Assembly (NCBI RefSeq): GCF_018294505.1
Contig: NC_057797.1
Coordinates: 124,935,116 to 124,999,115 of the forward strand
Reading direction: 5' to 3'
Length of the DNA: 64,000 bases
Source of the DNA: Triticum aestivum
Lineage: Eukaryota > Streptophyta > Magnoliopsida > Poales > Poaceae
Shown here piece after piece: positions 32,881 to 44,926 of this stretch (the stretch's first letter is position 1; each line of letters starts with the position of its first letter). Position numbers and translations under genes: made by a program. The notes under the pieces were generated by a model, which searched no databases, was not told the origin of the DNA, and saw only the letters and a list, made by a program, of their open reading frames with translations.

Positions 32881-34613
32881 TGAAGGAAATATGCCCTAGA
32901 AGCAATAATAAAGTTATTATTTATTTCCTCATATCATGATAAATGTTTATTATTCATGGTAGAATTGTATTAACTGGAAACATAATACATGTGTGAATAC
33001 ATAGACAAACATAGTGTCACTAGTATGCCTCTACTTGACTAGCTAGTTGACCAAAGATGGTTGAGTTTCCTAGCCATAGACATGAGTTATCATTTGATTA
33101 ATGGGATCACATCATGAGGAGAATGATGTGATTGACTTGACCCATTTCATTAGCTTAGCACTTGATCGTTTAGTTTACTGCTATTACTTTCTCCATGACT
33201 TATACATGTTCCTATGACTATGAGATTATGCAACTCCCGTATACCAGAAGAACACTTTGTGTGCTACCAAATGTCACAGTGTAACTGGGTGATTATAAAG
33301 GTGCTCTACAGGTGTCTCCGATGGTGTTTGTTGAGTTGGCATAGATCAAGAATAGGATTTGTCACTCCGATTGTCGGAGAGGTATCCCTAGGCCCTCTCC
33401 GTAATGCACGTCACCATAAGCCTTGCAAGCAATGTGGTTAATGAGTTAGTTACAGGATGATGCACTATAGAATGAGTAAAGAGACTTGCCGGTAACGAGA
33501 TTGAGCTAGGTATTAAGATACCGACGATCAAATCTTGGGCAAGCAACTTACCGATGACAAAGGGAACAACGTATATTGTTATGTGGTTTGATCGATAAAG
33601 ATCTTCGTAGAATATGTAGGAACCAATATGAGCATCCAGGTCCCGCTATTGGTTATTGACCGGAGACGTGTCTCGGTCATGTCTACATAGTTCTCGAACC
33701 TGTAGGGTCCGCACGCTTAAAGTTCTGTGACTATCGGTATTATGAGTTTTTGTGTTTTGATGTATCGAAGGTAGTTTGGAGTCCCGGATATGATCACAGA
33801 CATGACAAGGAGTCTCAAAATGGTCGAGACATAAAGATCGATATATTGGACGACTATGTTCGGACACCAGAAGTGTTTTGGGAGGTTTCGGGCATATATC
33901 GGAGTACCGGGGGGTTACCGGAACCCCCCGGGGAGTATATTGGGCCTAATGGGCCCTAGTGGGAGAAGAGGAGGGGTGGCCAAGGGCAGCCGCGCCCCCT
34001 CCCCCTCTAGTCCAAATTGGACAAGGAGGGGGCGGCGCCCCCCTTTTCCTTCTCTTCATCTCTCCCTTCCTTCCCTTCTCCTACTCCTACTAGGAAAGGA
34101 GGAGTCCTACTCCCGGAGTAGGACTCCCCGCTTGGCGCGCCCTCCTCCTTGGTCGGCTGCCTCCCCCCTAACTCCTTTATATATGGGGGCAGGGGGCACC
34201 CCGTGGACGCAACAGTTGATCATTGATCTCTTAGTCGTGTGCGGTGCCACCCTCCACCATAATCCACCTCGGTCATATCGTAGCAGTGCTTACGCAAAGC
34301 CCTACGTCAGTAGCATCATCATAACCATCACCATGCCGTCGTGCTGACGAATCTCTTCCCGGAAGCTCTACTAGATCGTGAGCTCGCGGGACGTCACCGA
34401 GCTGAACGTGTGCTGAACACGGAGGTGTCGTACGATCGGTGCTGAGGATCGGTCGATCCAGAAGACGTACGACTACATCAACCGCGTTGTTATAACGCTT
34501 CCGCTTACGGTCTATGAGGGTACGTAGACAACACTCTCCCCTCTTGTTGCTATGCATCACCATGATCTTGCGTGTGCGTAGGAAATTTTTTGAAATTACT
34601 ACGTTCCCCAACA
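32881..34613 (+). repeat. 5' LTR of copia element E
   Basis: A 1733 bp LTR ending ttccccaaca. The first bases are tgaagg; the inverted partner of the ccaaca end would be tgttgg, so the left terminus has mutated. A TATA-like motif, ctttatatatggg, lies at about 34175-34187, at the position of the known BARE-1-type promoter. Confidence 0.88.
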
Positions 34614-34614
34614 G

Positions 34615-34627
34615 TGGCATCTGAGCC
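34615..34627 (+). other. Primer binding site (initiator tRNA-Met), element E
   Basis: tggcatctgagcc, two mismatches to tggtatcagagcc, immediately after the LTR. Confidence 0.75.
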
Positions 34628-35844
34628 AGGTTTATGCGTAGATGTTATATGCAAGAGTAGAACACAAGTAAGTTATGGGCAATACAAGTCATACTGCTTA
34701 CCAGCATGTCATACTTTGGTTCGGCGGTATTGTTGGATGAAGCGGCCCGGACCGACATTACACGTACTCCTACGCGAGACTGGTTCTACTGACGTGCTTT
34801 GGACACAGGTGGTTGGCGGGTGTCAGTTTCTCCAACTTTAGTTGAACCGAGTGTGGCTACACCCGATCCTTGTGAAGGTTAAAACAACACTAACTTGACG
34901 AAATATCGTTGTGGTTTTGATGCATAGGTAAGAACGGTTCTTGCTCAGCCCGTAGCAGCCACGTAAAACTTGCAACAACAAAGTAGAGGATGTCTAACTT
35001 GTTTTTGCAGGGCATGTTGTGATGTGATATGGTTAAGACATGATGCTATGGTATGAGATGATCATGTTTTGTAACAGAGTTATCAGCAACTGGCAGGAGC
35101 CATATGGTTGTTGCTTTATTGTATGCAATGCAATCGCCCTGTAATTGCTTTACTTTATCACTAAGCGGTAGCGGTAGTCGTAGAAGCAATAGTTGCCGAG
35201 ACGACAACGATGCTATGATGGAGATCAAGGTGTCGCACCGGTGACGATGGTGATCATGACGGTGCTTTGGAGATGGAGATCAAAGGCACAAGATGATGAT
35301 GGCCATATCATATCACTTATATTGATTGCATGTGATGTTTATCCTTTATGCATCTTATTTTGCTTTGTTTGACGGTAGCATTATAAGATGATCTCTCACT
35401 AAATTTCAAGGTAAAAGTGTTCTCCCTGAGTATGCACCATTGCCAAAGTTCGTCGTGTCGAGACACCACGTGATGATCGGGTGTGATAAGCTCAACGTTC
35501 ATCTACAATGGGTGTAAGACAGTTTTGCACACGCAGAATACTCGGGTTAAACTTGACGAGCCTAGCATATGCAGATATGGCCTTGGAACACTGAGACCGA
35601 AAGGTCGAGTGTGAATCATATAGTAGATATGATCAACATAGAGATGTTCACCATTGAAAACTACTCCATCTCACGTGATGATCGGTTATGGTTTAGTTGA
35701 TATGGATCACGTGATCACTTAGATGATTAGAGGGATGTCTATCTAAGTGGGAGTTCTTAAGTAATATAATTAATTGAACTTAAATTTATCATGAACTTAG
35801 TACCTGATAGTATTTTGCTTGTCTATATATGTTATTGTAGATAA
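34628..35844 (+). other. Untranslated leader of copia element E
   Basis: 1.2 kb between PBS and gag with no domain-bearing frame. A long leader is characteristic of BARE/Angela elements. I see nothing else in it. Confidence 0.7.
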
Positions 35845-36650
35845 ATGGCCCGTGTTGTTGTTCCATTGAATTTTAATGTGTTCCTTGTGAAATCAAAGTT
35901 GAAACATGATGGTTGCAATTACACGGACTGGGTCCATAACTTGAAGATTATCCTCATTACTGCACAGAAGAATTATGTCCTGGAAGCACCATTGGTGCAA
36001 GGCCTGCTGCAGATGCTATTGACGACGTTAAGAACGTCTGGCAGAGCAAAGCTGATGACTACTCGATAGTTCAGTGTGCCATGCTTTACGTCTTAGAACC
36101 GGGACTTCAACGATGTTTTGAACGTCATGGAGCGTATGAGATGTTCAAGGAGTTGAAGTTAATATTTCAAGAAAATGCCCGGATTGAGAGATATGAAGTT
36201 TCCAATAAGTTCTATAGCTGCAAGATGTAGGAGAATAGTTCTGTCAGTGAACATATACTCAAAATGTCTGGGTATAACAATCACTTGATTCAACTGGGAG
36301 TTAATCTTCCGGATGATAGTGTCATTGACAGAATTCTTTAATCACTGCCACCAAGCTATAAGAGCTTCGTGATGAACTATAATCTGCAAGGGATGGATAA
36401 AACAATTCCCGAGCTCTTCACAATGCTAAAGGCTGCGGAGGTAGAAAACAAGAAGGAGCATCAAGTGTTGATGGTCAACAAGACCACCAGTTTGAAGAAA
36501 AAGGGTAAAGGGAAGAAGAAGGGGAACTCCAAGAAGAACAAAAAACAAGTTGCTGCTCAAGACAAGAAACCTAAGTCTGGACCTAAGCCTGAGACTGAGT
36601 GCTTCTACTGCAAACAGACTGGTCACTGGTAGCGGAACTGCCCCAAGTAT
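35845..36650 (+). pseudogene. Copia gag of element E with zinc knuckle
   Basis: Starts MARVVVPLNFNVFLV at 35845. It is frameshifted near 36050, with stops near 36229 and 36340, then open from 36369. The C-terminal region is very basic (KKKGKGKKKGNSKKNKK) and contains the CCHC knuckle CFYCKQTGHW-stop-RNC at 36600-36641, where a TAG at 36630-36632 replaces a residue between His and the last Cys. The product would package element RNA; this copy is inactive. Confidence 0.85.
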
Positions 36651-38202
36651 TTGGCGGATAAGAAGAATGGCAAGGTGAACAAAGGTATATGTAATATACA
36701 TGTTATTGATGTGTACCTTACTAGAGCTTGCAGTAGAGCCTGGGTATTTGATACTAGTTTTGTTGCTAATATTTGTAACTCGAAACAGGGACTACGGATT
36801 AAGCAAAGACTGGCTAAGGGCGAGGTGACGATGTGCATGGGAAATGGTTCCAAAGTCGATGTGATCACCGTCGGCATGCTACCTCTACATCTACCTTCAG
36901 GATTAGTTTTAGACCTGAATAATTGTTATTTGGTGCCAGCGTTAAGCATGAACATTATATCTGGATCTTGTTTGATGTGAGACGGTTATTCATTTAAATC
37001 CGAGAATAATAGTTGTTCTATTTATATGAGTAATATCTTATATGGTCATGCACCCTTGAAGAGTGGTCTATTTGTGTTGAATCTCGATATTAATGATACA
37101 CATATTCATAATGTTGAAGCCAAAAGATGCAGAGTTGATAATGATAGTGCAACTTATTTGTGGCACTGTCATTTGGGTCATATTGGTGTAAAGCACATGA
37201 AGAAACTCCATACTGATGGACTTCTGGAATCACTTGATTATGAATCACTTGGTACTTGCGAACCATGCCTCATGGGCAAGATGACTAAAACGCCATTCTC
37301 CAAAACAATGGAGTGAGCAACAGATTTATTGGAAATCATACATACTGATGTATGTGGTCCGATGAATATTGAGGCTCGCAACGGGGATCATTATTTTCTT
37401 ACCTTCATAGATGATTTGAGCAGATATGGGTATATCTACTTAATGAAGCATAAATCTGAAACATTTGAAAAGTTCAAAGAATTTCATAGTGAAGTGGAAA
37501 ATCATCATAACAAGAAAATAAAGTTTCTATGATTTGATCGTGGAGGAGAATATCTGAGTTATGAGTTTGGTCTACATTTGAAAATAGTTTCGCAACTCAC
37601 GCCACCCGGAACACCACAGCGTAATGGTGTATCCGAACGTCGTAATCGTACTTTACTAGATATGGTGCGATCTATGATGTCTCTTATTGATTTACCGCTA
37701 TCGTTTTGGGGTTATGCTTTAGAGACGGCTGCATTCACATTAAATAGGGCACCATCGAAATCTGTTGAGACGACACCTTATGAACTATGGTTTGGCAAGA
37801 AACGAAAGTTATCATTTCTTAAAGTTTGGAGCTGCGATGCTTATGTGAAAAAGCTTCAACCTGGTAAGCTCAAACCCAAATTGGAGAAATGTGTCTTCAT
37901 AGGATACCCAAAGGAAACTGTTGGGTACACCTTCTATCACAGATCCAAAGGCATGACATTTGTTGCTAAGAATGGATCCTTTCTAGAGAAGGAGTTTCTC
38001 TCGAAAGAAGTGAGTGGAAGGGAAGTAGAACTTGATGAACTAACTGTACTTGCTCCCTTATTGGAAAGTAGTTCATCACAGAAATCAGTTCCTGTGACGC
38101 CTACACCAATTAGTGAGGAAGCTAATGATATTGATCATGAAACTTCAGATCAAGTTACTACCGAACCTCGTAGGTCAACCAAAGTAAGATCCGCTCCAGA
38201 GT
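36651..38202 (+). pseudogene. Copia protease and integrase of element E
   Basis: The protease remnant has AWVFDTSFVANICN near 36740 (D-T-S where D-S/T-G is expected). The GAG-pre-integrase zinc region is ATYLWHCHLGHIGVKHMKKLH with CEPCLMGKMTKTPFS at 37149-37307. The integrase core shows HTDVCGP (37341), FDRGGEY (about 37535) and the Glu in NGVSERRNR (about 37630), consistent with D-D-35-E. Stops occur at 36978, 37314 and 37530. After YELWFGKKRKLSFLKVWSCDAYV it is open to RSAPEL, where element B is inserted. Confidence 0.88.
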
Positions 38203-40074
38203 TGTAGCGACCAGACCTCAAACAGTCTGATCTCTGTGCTTTAGTGTCATCCCTGGATCAGTAATGCTGACACGCACAGTACTTGAAGGATTTATAACAG
38301 AGTAGCAATCACACACTTATTACATCGAATGTCTCAAAAGAGAACTTATTACAATAAATATGGCTTAAGGCCATCTAATAACAATAACAGCGGAAGGCTT
38401 GGAAGATAAGTGAGTCCATCAACTCCAACGGCATCACTGAGTATAGAACCACGACCTAGAGGCACCTTACTCATCGTCTGAAAAGTCTGCAACATGAACG
38501 TTGCAGCCCGAAAACGGGTCAACACATGGAATATGCTGACAATGTAACACATAGAGAGTAATGGAAGAATAAAGCTATACTACATGCATATATGGCTGGT
38601 GGAAAGCTCTATGGTTACAGTTTTGCGTAAAGCCATTTTTTCCCTACTGGAAAGGAATAAATTTTATTTAACTATCATGGTAGTTGTTAAACATTGAGAG
38701 CGTAGACACCCTCTCAATCCCAATATAGTATCATCATTAAAACCCAACAATATTAATTTAAAGTAACATGATGAGATTCACATGATAATCCAAGTACTAG
38801 ATACTCAAGACGTCCATAACCGGGAACACGGCTAACCATGATTAGTTTATACACTCTGCAGAGGTTTGCGCACTTTTCCCCACAAGACTCGATCTCCTCC
38901 GTTGGGATTCTCGCACTACATGGTGTTTGAGAAACGGATGACCGAGACATAGTCTTTCAGAAGCGCTAGCACCTTACGATCGGGTAGACAGTACCAACCT
39001 ACATCCCCTACATCTGCTAGTCTACCACTGTAAGAGTTCGCACGGCTTACTCGACTATGCTAGAGCCCATAGTAGCTTGTGGCTGCACACGGAAGTTTCT
39101 AGTATGAATAAATCTCATGATCCCTTTGAGCCTGAGTGGCGGTCCATAAAGAAAAACAGGCAATCGCTGGAATACCCAGGTGCCTCAATCCACCCAGATG
39201 TGTGTTTAAGTTGCCACCTTAAATAAACCATTAATTTATCAATCTCACATCTGTCATGGATACACTCTCCCAATCCACATCTACTAGTATAGCATGGCAT
39301 AATAAGCAAACATAGAAGTAACTCCCAAGGGTTGATAATAAAACAGGTAATAGGTTCTACCTCATCTACTTCCCAAAACCCACATATTAATCAGATCCTA
39401 ATCATGCAATTGTTTGAGGATTGATCTAATGCGATAAATCTGGGTAGTAAAGAGGTATTATCAAAGTGTTACTTGCCTTGCTGATGATACGTGAAACCTA
39501 GAGATTCGAAGTAGCAAGCGGCGCACTCCGGGTACTCTATCGCAAACAAACAAGCATACAATAAGTACTCATCTAATGCACGGGTAAAACTCAAATAAGA
39601 AAACTAACCAGAAAGTTCAACTTAAGAACTCCGGTTTGCAAAAAGAATCAAATCGAACGAAACAACGAAAGTCAAACGGCAAGAAACAAACTTTTTTTAC
39701 TAATCTGGATCTAAGTCAAATTTTACAGATGCAAAAACTTGTTTGAGTTGGTTAAACGGAAAGAGAGTTTCGAGACGAAACTCCAGGCGCTTGAATCGAC
39801 TGATTCCGATAAACGAGCGAAAAGTTATACTAGAACGAAAATCAGATCAGAAATCGCGATCAGAAATAACCACGGAAAAATCCAAGAAAAAGAAAAGATG
39901 TCAAACAGATTAACGAACGAACGTTTGTTAACTAAAATTAAACAACGAATTCGTCTGTTAAAACGAACAAACGCGCGAACGCTCGCTAAAATAAATAAAC
40001 CGGAAAATAAAACCGATCTATTTAAAAAACGAATCTAGGTTTTTCTAAAAAAATGGATCAGTTTCTTTAGAAAA

Positions 40075-40450
40075 ACCGGGGCGGCGGGTGGCTACCTCGG
40101 CTCGGGCTCCAGCGAGGTCCCGGTGGCGGTGGGCGGCGTGGGGTGGCAGGGCGGCGGCGGCGCAAAGCGGCGGGGCGGCGGTGGCTTGCGGCGGTTGCGC
40201 AAGGTGGCAGGGCGGCGGCAAGCGGCGGTGCGGGCGGCGAGGGGCTGTGGCGGCGGCGACTCGGGGCTCCAAGGGGGCCCGGGGTGGTATTTAAAGGGGG
40301 GAGGCGGCGGCGGCTCCGACTTGGGGAGGGGGTCGGGTGGCAGCGGCGGCTCAGACTCTCCCGAGTTCGGCGGCGGCACGGGAGGGGGAGGCGGTGGCGC
40401 GTGCGGGCCGGCCTGGCTCGGCTGGGCTTCGGCCCAGTCGGGCGCGCGGG
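40075..40450. repeat. GGC-rich low-complexity block in B LTR
   Basis: Dense runs of ggcggcggc and gggggaggcggcgg on the plus strand, abundant CpG, and several G-runs capable in principle of quadruplex formation. Open frames on both strands here are compositional artefacts. Confidence 0.8.
40288..40295 (-). promoter_or_regulatory. Putative TATA box of element B LTR
   Basis: The minus strand reads tttaaata within a GC-rich context (ccccctttaaataccacc). It lies in the middle of the LTR, as expected for an element promoter. Positional inference only. Confidence 0.4.
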
Positions 40451-40944
40451 AGGTTTTTTTTAACCAATTCCGCCAAATCTAAGAAAAATCCTAGAAAATA
40501 AAATAAAAATCTAAAAATTCCAAAACAAATTTTCATTGTCTAAATAAAATATTTAAAACAGGATGAACATTTTCTTGGCCCTAAAATGCAGTTTTGAAAA
40601 CGTGCAATTTTTCCTAACTCAAATAAAATAGCAAGAAAACTCCAAAATAAAATCTTACTTGATTTTTTTATTAAACCTTCAATATTTCTTTATTTTGGGA
40701 AAGTCATTTTATTCCCTCTCTCATATTTCTATTCTAGAAATAATTGAAGATAGAATAAATAAAATCAATGATCCTATTTTCAAAATTTGAGAAAAACCCA
40801 AATATGAAAATAACGAAATGCCCAACTCTCTCCATGGTCCTTGAGTTGCGTAGAATTTCTGGATCTGGCCAAAAGCAAATAAAATATGATATGCAGTGAT
40901 GACCTAATGTGTAATATTCCAAATTAAAAATTTGGGATGTTACA

Positions 40945-40960
40945 AACCTACCCCCCTTAA
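40945..40960 (-). other. Polypurine tract of element B
   Basis: The minus strand reads ttaaggggggtaggtt immediately before the 3' LTR start TGTAACATCC. Confidence 0.75.
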
Positions 40961-41411
40961 GATGAATCTCGCCCTCGAGATTTGGGTTGGCTAGAAAATA
41001 GGTGAGGGTGGTCCTTCAGCAGTTCTTCCTCTCGCTCCCAGGTGGCTTCATCCTCGGTGTGGTGGCTCCGCTGAACTTTGCAAAACTTGATAACCTTGCT
41101 GCGGGTGACTCGGCTGGCATACTCAAGAATCTTGACTAGTTTCTCCTCATAGGTCAAATCACTATCCAACACAATTGCTTCCAGCAGCACTGTATCTCTC
41201 AGCGGTATGTCCGCCATCTCTGCGTGGCACTTCTTCAACTGGGGGACGTGGAACACGTCGTGAACTCCCGACAATCCTTCGGGCAACTCCAACTTGTAGG
41301 CAACTTCTCCCATACGCTCCAAAACTTTGTATGGTCCCATAAAATATGGCGCTAACTTTCCTTTAACTCCAAAGCGCTTAACTCCCCGAAGTGGAGATAC
41401 TCGAAGATAAA
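40957..41411 (-). pseudogene. Integrase C-terminus and chromodomain-like tail of element B
   Basis: Minus strand from the D insertion: MGPYKVLERMGEVAYKLELP with VHDVFHVPQLKKC, the conserved post-integrase region of chromoviruses. Then DLTYEEKLVKILEYASRVTRSKVIKFCKV and EDEATWEREEELLKDHPHLF, a chromodomain-like module that in this lineage directs integration to chromatin. The frame is open from 41340 to the stop at 40957. The upstream integrase is across element D at 48035. Confidence 0.8.
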
Positions 41412-41416
41412 CTCGG

Positions 41417-42481
41417 TGTTGACACCAGATTTTGGAATGGTTGAAAACATAATTAAGAAGGCCTCAAATGTATAAGTGCTCAAAGTGAGAAAGTTCCGTA
41501 TCGTCAAAAGGAAAAACTTTCATATTTGGGCCATAGCCATCCGGTCTCATCTCTAAGGCCAAAGTTGTGTTTGAAGTACTCAAATTTTATATTCAGAACA
41601 CTATTCGGCCTATTACGCCCCCAAGATGGCCTCATATGAGAAAAGTTCCTACACGGATTGTCTTCGTCTCGTCGAAACGATCGATTTTTATATAAGAAAT
41701 GTCTTAATCGGAGTTCGTATGCAAAAGTTACGGCCGAAAATGCGTGGCTGCATCAGGATGCCGGACACTCCGGGAATGATCATCCGGGTTTTGGATTTCT
41801 CCGAGGATGGCCGGGCACTCCGGGGATGTTTGTCCGGGTTTTGGATTTTTTGCTGCAGGCTTCGGAAAACAGCCAAAACCTCCCTTAAGATGACCTCTGA
41901 TCAAAAAACCTTCAACATGAAAATTGTTCGTCTCGTCGAAACGGTCAAGATTGCTTTTGGGCTCGTTTCCATCCGAAATCGTTTACCACCATAAAAAAGA
42001 CCCGCAAGGTGCAGTCAGTTTAAACCGAACAGTTTTGGAAAGTTCGGACAAAACCAATCCGAATTTGACTAGGGTTTTGGACGTGAATCCAAGCCTTTTC
42101 CTTGCACGGGAAGTCCAGCCGCCTCTTATATATCTAAGGGGTGATGGCCGATTGAACAACACACAATCGATCAATTCATCTACCACTTTTTACCTTTACC
42201 TTTATCTCTCTCCCTTGTTCTTCTTCTTCTCGTTCTTCGTTCGTTCTTCGTTTGCAGGGCGGCGAACCTTGAGGCCCTAGGGGCGATCAGGTCGACCTAG
42301 GACAGCCCATAGCCGCCGCGCACCCTGACGGGGTCCCTCCCGGGCGTGTGGGGTTTCGGGTCTACAAAAGCGCCCGCAGGATTGCTTCGTACCGCGCTTC
42401 CGGACGGGTCTCCTTCGACGTGAGCTGCGGTGCATCACCCTCGGCGTTGGAGGTACACGGTGACGTGTTCGTGTGCGAACA
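41417..42481 (+). repeat. 5' LTR of element D
   Basis: A 1065 bp LTR, TGTTGACACCAGAT to GTGTGCGAACA. A TATA-like ttatatatc lies at about 42127-42135. It differs from the right LTR at roughly 3-5% of positions in the first half as counted by eye. Confidence 0.88.
41761..41850. repeat. Two-unit tandem repeat in D LTR
   Basis: Two approximately 40-bp units with a 50-bp period, each containing ccggrcactccggg and tccgggttttggattt. The same pair occurs in the right LTR from 47320. Confidence 0.65.
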
Positions 42482-42487
42482 CACTTT

Positions 42488-42505
42488 TTGGCGACTCCGC
42501 TGGGG
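42488..42505 (+). other. Primer binding site of element D (candidate tRNA-Arg)
   Basis: tggcgactccgctgggga starts 6 nt after the LTR end. From recall it is the complement of a plant tRNA-Arg 3' end; the tRNA assignment should be checked. Confidence 0.55.
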
Positions 42506-42584
42506 AACGAAGCTTTGAACGGTCTCCAGCCCGTTCTTGCTACGAAGAGATCGTCATCTAGGATTTACAATCTACAAAGGTAAT

Positions 42585-43600
42585 ATGAATACTCAATTCC
42601 CTATTGTAGATGCAAATAATTCATATGGTGTTACTAGATCGTTCAATGAGTATACTCTATCGGCCAGCCCTAGTTTGTTCAATCATGCATCTAATTACGT
42701 GCATAGGCCGATTCAAAGTAATTTACATGCTTCAACTTTTTATGATACTAGTAACATGCATCATATGTATCCCAACTCTCATGCATCGGCAGCCCCACAA
42801 ATTGTTATGCCGATGAACAACATGGTGAGTTTGGTTAATAAATTTGAAACACCTCATGTTAGGATTTCCAATGCCATGCAAGAAAGTGTTTCACCCTTTT
42901 ATTCATCGGCAAGTAATGTGCAATATACTAATCCAACCATGCCAATGAACGAGAGAATTGGCCATGCTAATACTAGCTATTCTGCCAGTTATTCCCAACT
43001 GTCATATGCTACACCTCATGACAATAATTTTTCAGCACCATACACAACTGTAGATGTTCATAATTCGGCTTTCGACCTTCCTGGTCATAGCCGAATGAAT
43101 GTAAATTATACAGGAGCAGTTGTGCCCAATATTGTAGAAGATGAGGTAGTGGTGGCTGCATTGAAGAATTTAGCCCAAAATAAGAGGATTAGTGCTCTTT
43201 GCCTTGAACAACATGAAAAGGGGCTATTTCCTGATTATGCCATAATAAAAGCTAGAGGTTTGCAAGAAGATGAACCTTTGCCAATTGATAAAATTGGCGA
43301 GCAAAAATATGGTTTTACAACAACGCATATGCCTTCACCTAGTACTACATCATATTATACACCCCCACTATTGCAAAATTTCAGCAACAACCATGTGTCA
43401 TTGCCGAAAGAATGTAAAAGCATTGGGGGCAATCGTATCCGGAGTGGGCTGAAATTGAGAAAAAGCTTAAAGCCAACTTTGCCGCTCGCCGTCAGAAACA
43501 AATAGAAAAAGAATTGGCTCAGGTAAAAGAAGGTTTGCCAATTGGTAGTATCAATGAAAAGAAGGATGATTCGGAACTTGAAAGTGCTTGTTGAAAAAGC
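42585..43600 (+). pseudogene. gag-like N-terminal ORF of element D
   Basis: Met at 42585 (MNTQFPIVDANNSYG; an in-frame Met also occurs at 42537). Ser/Asn/Tyr/Pro-rich N-terminal region, then EDEVVVAALKNLAQNKRI and KGLFPDYAIIKARGLQ. A frameshift near 43410 diverts the annotated frame to a stop at 43505. The displaced frame continues as SYPEWAEIEKKLKANFAARRQKQ to about 43600. The function is presumed structural. The family is recognised only as a wheat non-autonomous gypsy type. Confidence 0.6.
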
Positions 43601-43688
43601 CGAATGAAGTAGTATATATTCCGAATCCATCAAATCCAAAGAGGCAAGCATTATTTAGAAAGGGCATGGCAAGCATAGCAAAACAACC

Positions 43689-44926
43689 GTGCTTGATTTT
43701 TCTGAAGTTAATGGAACCTACTTCCTGCCCTATGAGTTCTGTGCCGTAGAAATTGACAAGCCTCAAGGACAAGAGCAAGTAGCCAAACAAAGTTCGGCTG
43801 ATAAGGATCTTCAAGGTAATGATTCATGGAATAAAGAAAAAGATGATGAAGAGGCGTTGGGGAGCCACCCAAAGATGAAGCAAGATATTGTTCAAGCCAC
43901 ACCACTATCATGCTCTCCCAACATATTTGAAGAGGTATGTTTAGCAAGTAATTTACCTATTTTCAGATTTGGTCAAAACTTTATTGTTGATGCATCCATC
44001 AGAAAAATCCTCTTAAGTAATTTTGAAAGACCAATGAAGAAGGGTAATTTACTTGTTAGCAATAAAATTGTTATGGAACATATCGGTCAACCAATTGCGC
44101 CATTTATAAAGACCGATAATGACTTATTGTTACAGCCAAAGCTTTCCCCATTGCTTTATATAAGGTTCATATCTAGTTGGGTAGCTTTGCTTATTTCGTA
44201 CTTGGCTTGCACTTGGTCTCAACTGAGACATGTATGTTCTAAATATCTTCATTTCAGAAATTTAAAGCCAAGGTTAAATTCTATTGAGAAAACCGATGCT
44301 AATATAATATCTTATCGAAAGACATCGGAGATAGAGTGGAAAACACAATGCATAGCCGAATGGGGTGATGCAAAATCTGAACCGTTCGTTTGCTTAACTC
44401 CAAAGCCGTTCTCACAAGAAGATCGGCTAGAAAATAAAAAATTACCTTCAATTCCAATATGTGTGATCAAATCTTTGATTTGTTGTTGGGAAATAATTAT
44501 ATTAGAATTCTTGATCACCATGTTGAGCCATCTGTCCAGGGACGTATGTATTGTAAGTTGCATGATTCGTCCAAGCATAATTTTGAGGATTGCAACATGT
44601 TTCGTCAAATAGTTAAATCGGCCATTGAAAAAGGAAGATTGAAGTTTGTTGAAATACCAAGAGATGACCAGTCTATTCCGATTGGTCCCGATGGCAAAAA
44701 GTTTTTGCATCGGCTGCTTCAAGCCGATCCATTTAAAGAGAATTTAAAAACTGCAGGTGATGGGATCAAGCATTCAAGTAAAGAAGTTGTTGAAGAGCAT
44801 AATGAACATAATCTTGAGGGCGAGAGTTCCATCGAAGATACAATGGAGATGCCAAGGACTGGGGGGGCAGCAAGCAAATCCAATGATCGACGAAAGCAAA
44901 CCAAAAGAAAACAAAGGCCGAAATAA
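43689..44926 (+). pseudogene. gag-like C-terminal region with CHC motif, element D
   Basis: 43689-44450 reads DFSEVNGTYFLPYEFCAVE and later KTQCIAEWGDAKSEPFVCL. A shift near 44455 leads to the frame with YCKLHDSSKHNFEDCNMFRQIV at about 44547-44612, a Cys/His arrangement found in plant gypsy gag proteins. KSAIEKGRLKFVEIP follows, and a basic tail to the stop at 44926. Confidence 0.6.

Larger units (their letters stand above)
32881..38202 (+). mobile_element. Copia element E (Angela/BARE-1-like), interrupted
   Basis: Plus strand: 5' LTR (32881-34613), initiator-tRNA-Met PBS, leader, gag, protease and integrase. It is cut at 38202 by gypsy element B just before RT. The RT/RNase H and 3' LTR should lie beyond the right window edge. 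LTR length and sequence (ggaaatatgccctagaagcaat) match the Angela/BARE-1 group. All reading frames carry stops. Confidence 0.88.
38203..40944 (-). repeat. 3' LTR of element B
   Basis: A 2742 bp LTR, TGTAACATCCCAAA at 40944 to GGTCGCTACA at 38203 on the minus strand. It is directly repeated at 62111-64000 as far as the window allows. It contains an extremely GC-rich block at 40075-40450 with a TATA-like tttaaata at 40288-40295 (minus strand) that could be the element promoter. Confidence 0.9.

Noticed and set aside
40092..40482. Several long overlapping ORFs on both strands in the GGC-rich block
   Set aside because: Low-complexity Gly/Arg/Pro-rich products on both strands are expected from composition; the block is inside an LTR.
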